Part shown: one piece after another, positions 5,916-5,932 of the stretch
Layout: each line of letters starts with the position of its first letter
Position numbering within the stretch: position 1 is the first letter of the stretch
Notes under the pieces: generated by a model
What the model was told of the DNA's origin: nothing
Databases searched by the model: none
Seen by the model: the letters and a program-made list of their open reading frames with translations, nothing else
Origin: Candidatus Neomicrothrix sp. UBA6944
Lineage (GTDB): Bacteria; Actinomycetota; Acidimicrobiia; Acidimicrobiales; Poriferisodalaceae
Assembly (NCBI GenBank): GCA_002448715.1
Contig: DJZU01000084.1
Span: 1-5,932 of the forward strand
Length of the DNA stretch: 5,932 bases
Direction: 5' to 3'
Position numbers and translations under genes: made by a program

Positions 5916-5932
5916 CAGAACAGAGGACGATA

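Noticed and set aside
1..5932. Mobile element, CRISPR array, prophage, toxin-antitoxin or defence genes
   Set aside because: I saw no transposase, integrase, spaced direct repeats or recognisable defence domains on either strand.

Overview
The window looks like an ordinary chromosomal segment from an actinobacterium of moderate GC content. All genes are on the plus strand. In order they are: the 3' end of argD, argF, argR, argH, a Nudix hydrolase gene, two small membrane-protein genes, tyrS, and the leader of a ribosomal RNA operon whose 16S gene would begin just past the right edge. The argD-argF-argR order, an actinobacterial-type ArgR with a degenerate N-terminus, GTG starts and the pre-16S sequence around 5904-5925 all fit Actinobacteria. 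My best guess is an Acidimicrobiia-like, possibly marine lineage. That is inference from recall and was not tested by any search.

Bases 2-3230 are arginine biosynthesis. ArgD (acetylornithine aminotransferase) makes acetylornithine. ArgF (ornithine carbamoyltransferase) makes citrulline. ArgH (argininosuccinate lyase) releases arginine and fumarate. ArgR is the arginine-sensing repressor of the pathway. Spacing is very tight: argD/argF share one base, argF/argR overlap by 11 bases, and argR/argH are 40 bases apart. argG (argininosuccinate synthase), which lies between argR and argH in many actinobacterial clusters, is absent and must be encoded elsewhere if the pathway is complete.

Bases 3227-4403 hold three accessory genes. 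The first is a Nudix hydrolase whose GTG start overlaps the argH stop. The other two are very hydrophobic small proteins of about 87 and 83 residues that I do not recognise. No convincing terminator is visible between argD and tyrS, so readthrough or a single long transcript is possible.

Bases 4453-5724 encode a complete tyrosyl-tRNA synthetase with an S4 domain. Bases 5725-5932 are non-coding. They contain several hairpins, a candidate promoter, a boxB-like hairpin directly followed by a good match to the rRNA antitermination boxA, and typical pre-16S sequence. I see no mobile element, CRISPR array, tRNA, defence gene or clearly novel system. The items worth a second look are the missing argG, the argH-coupled Nudix gene with a changed Nudix box, the two small membrane proteins and the structured rRNA leader.
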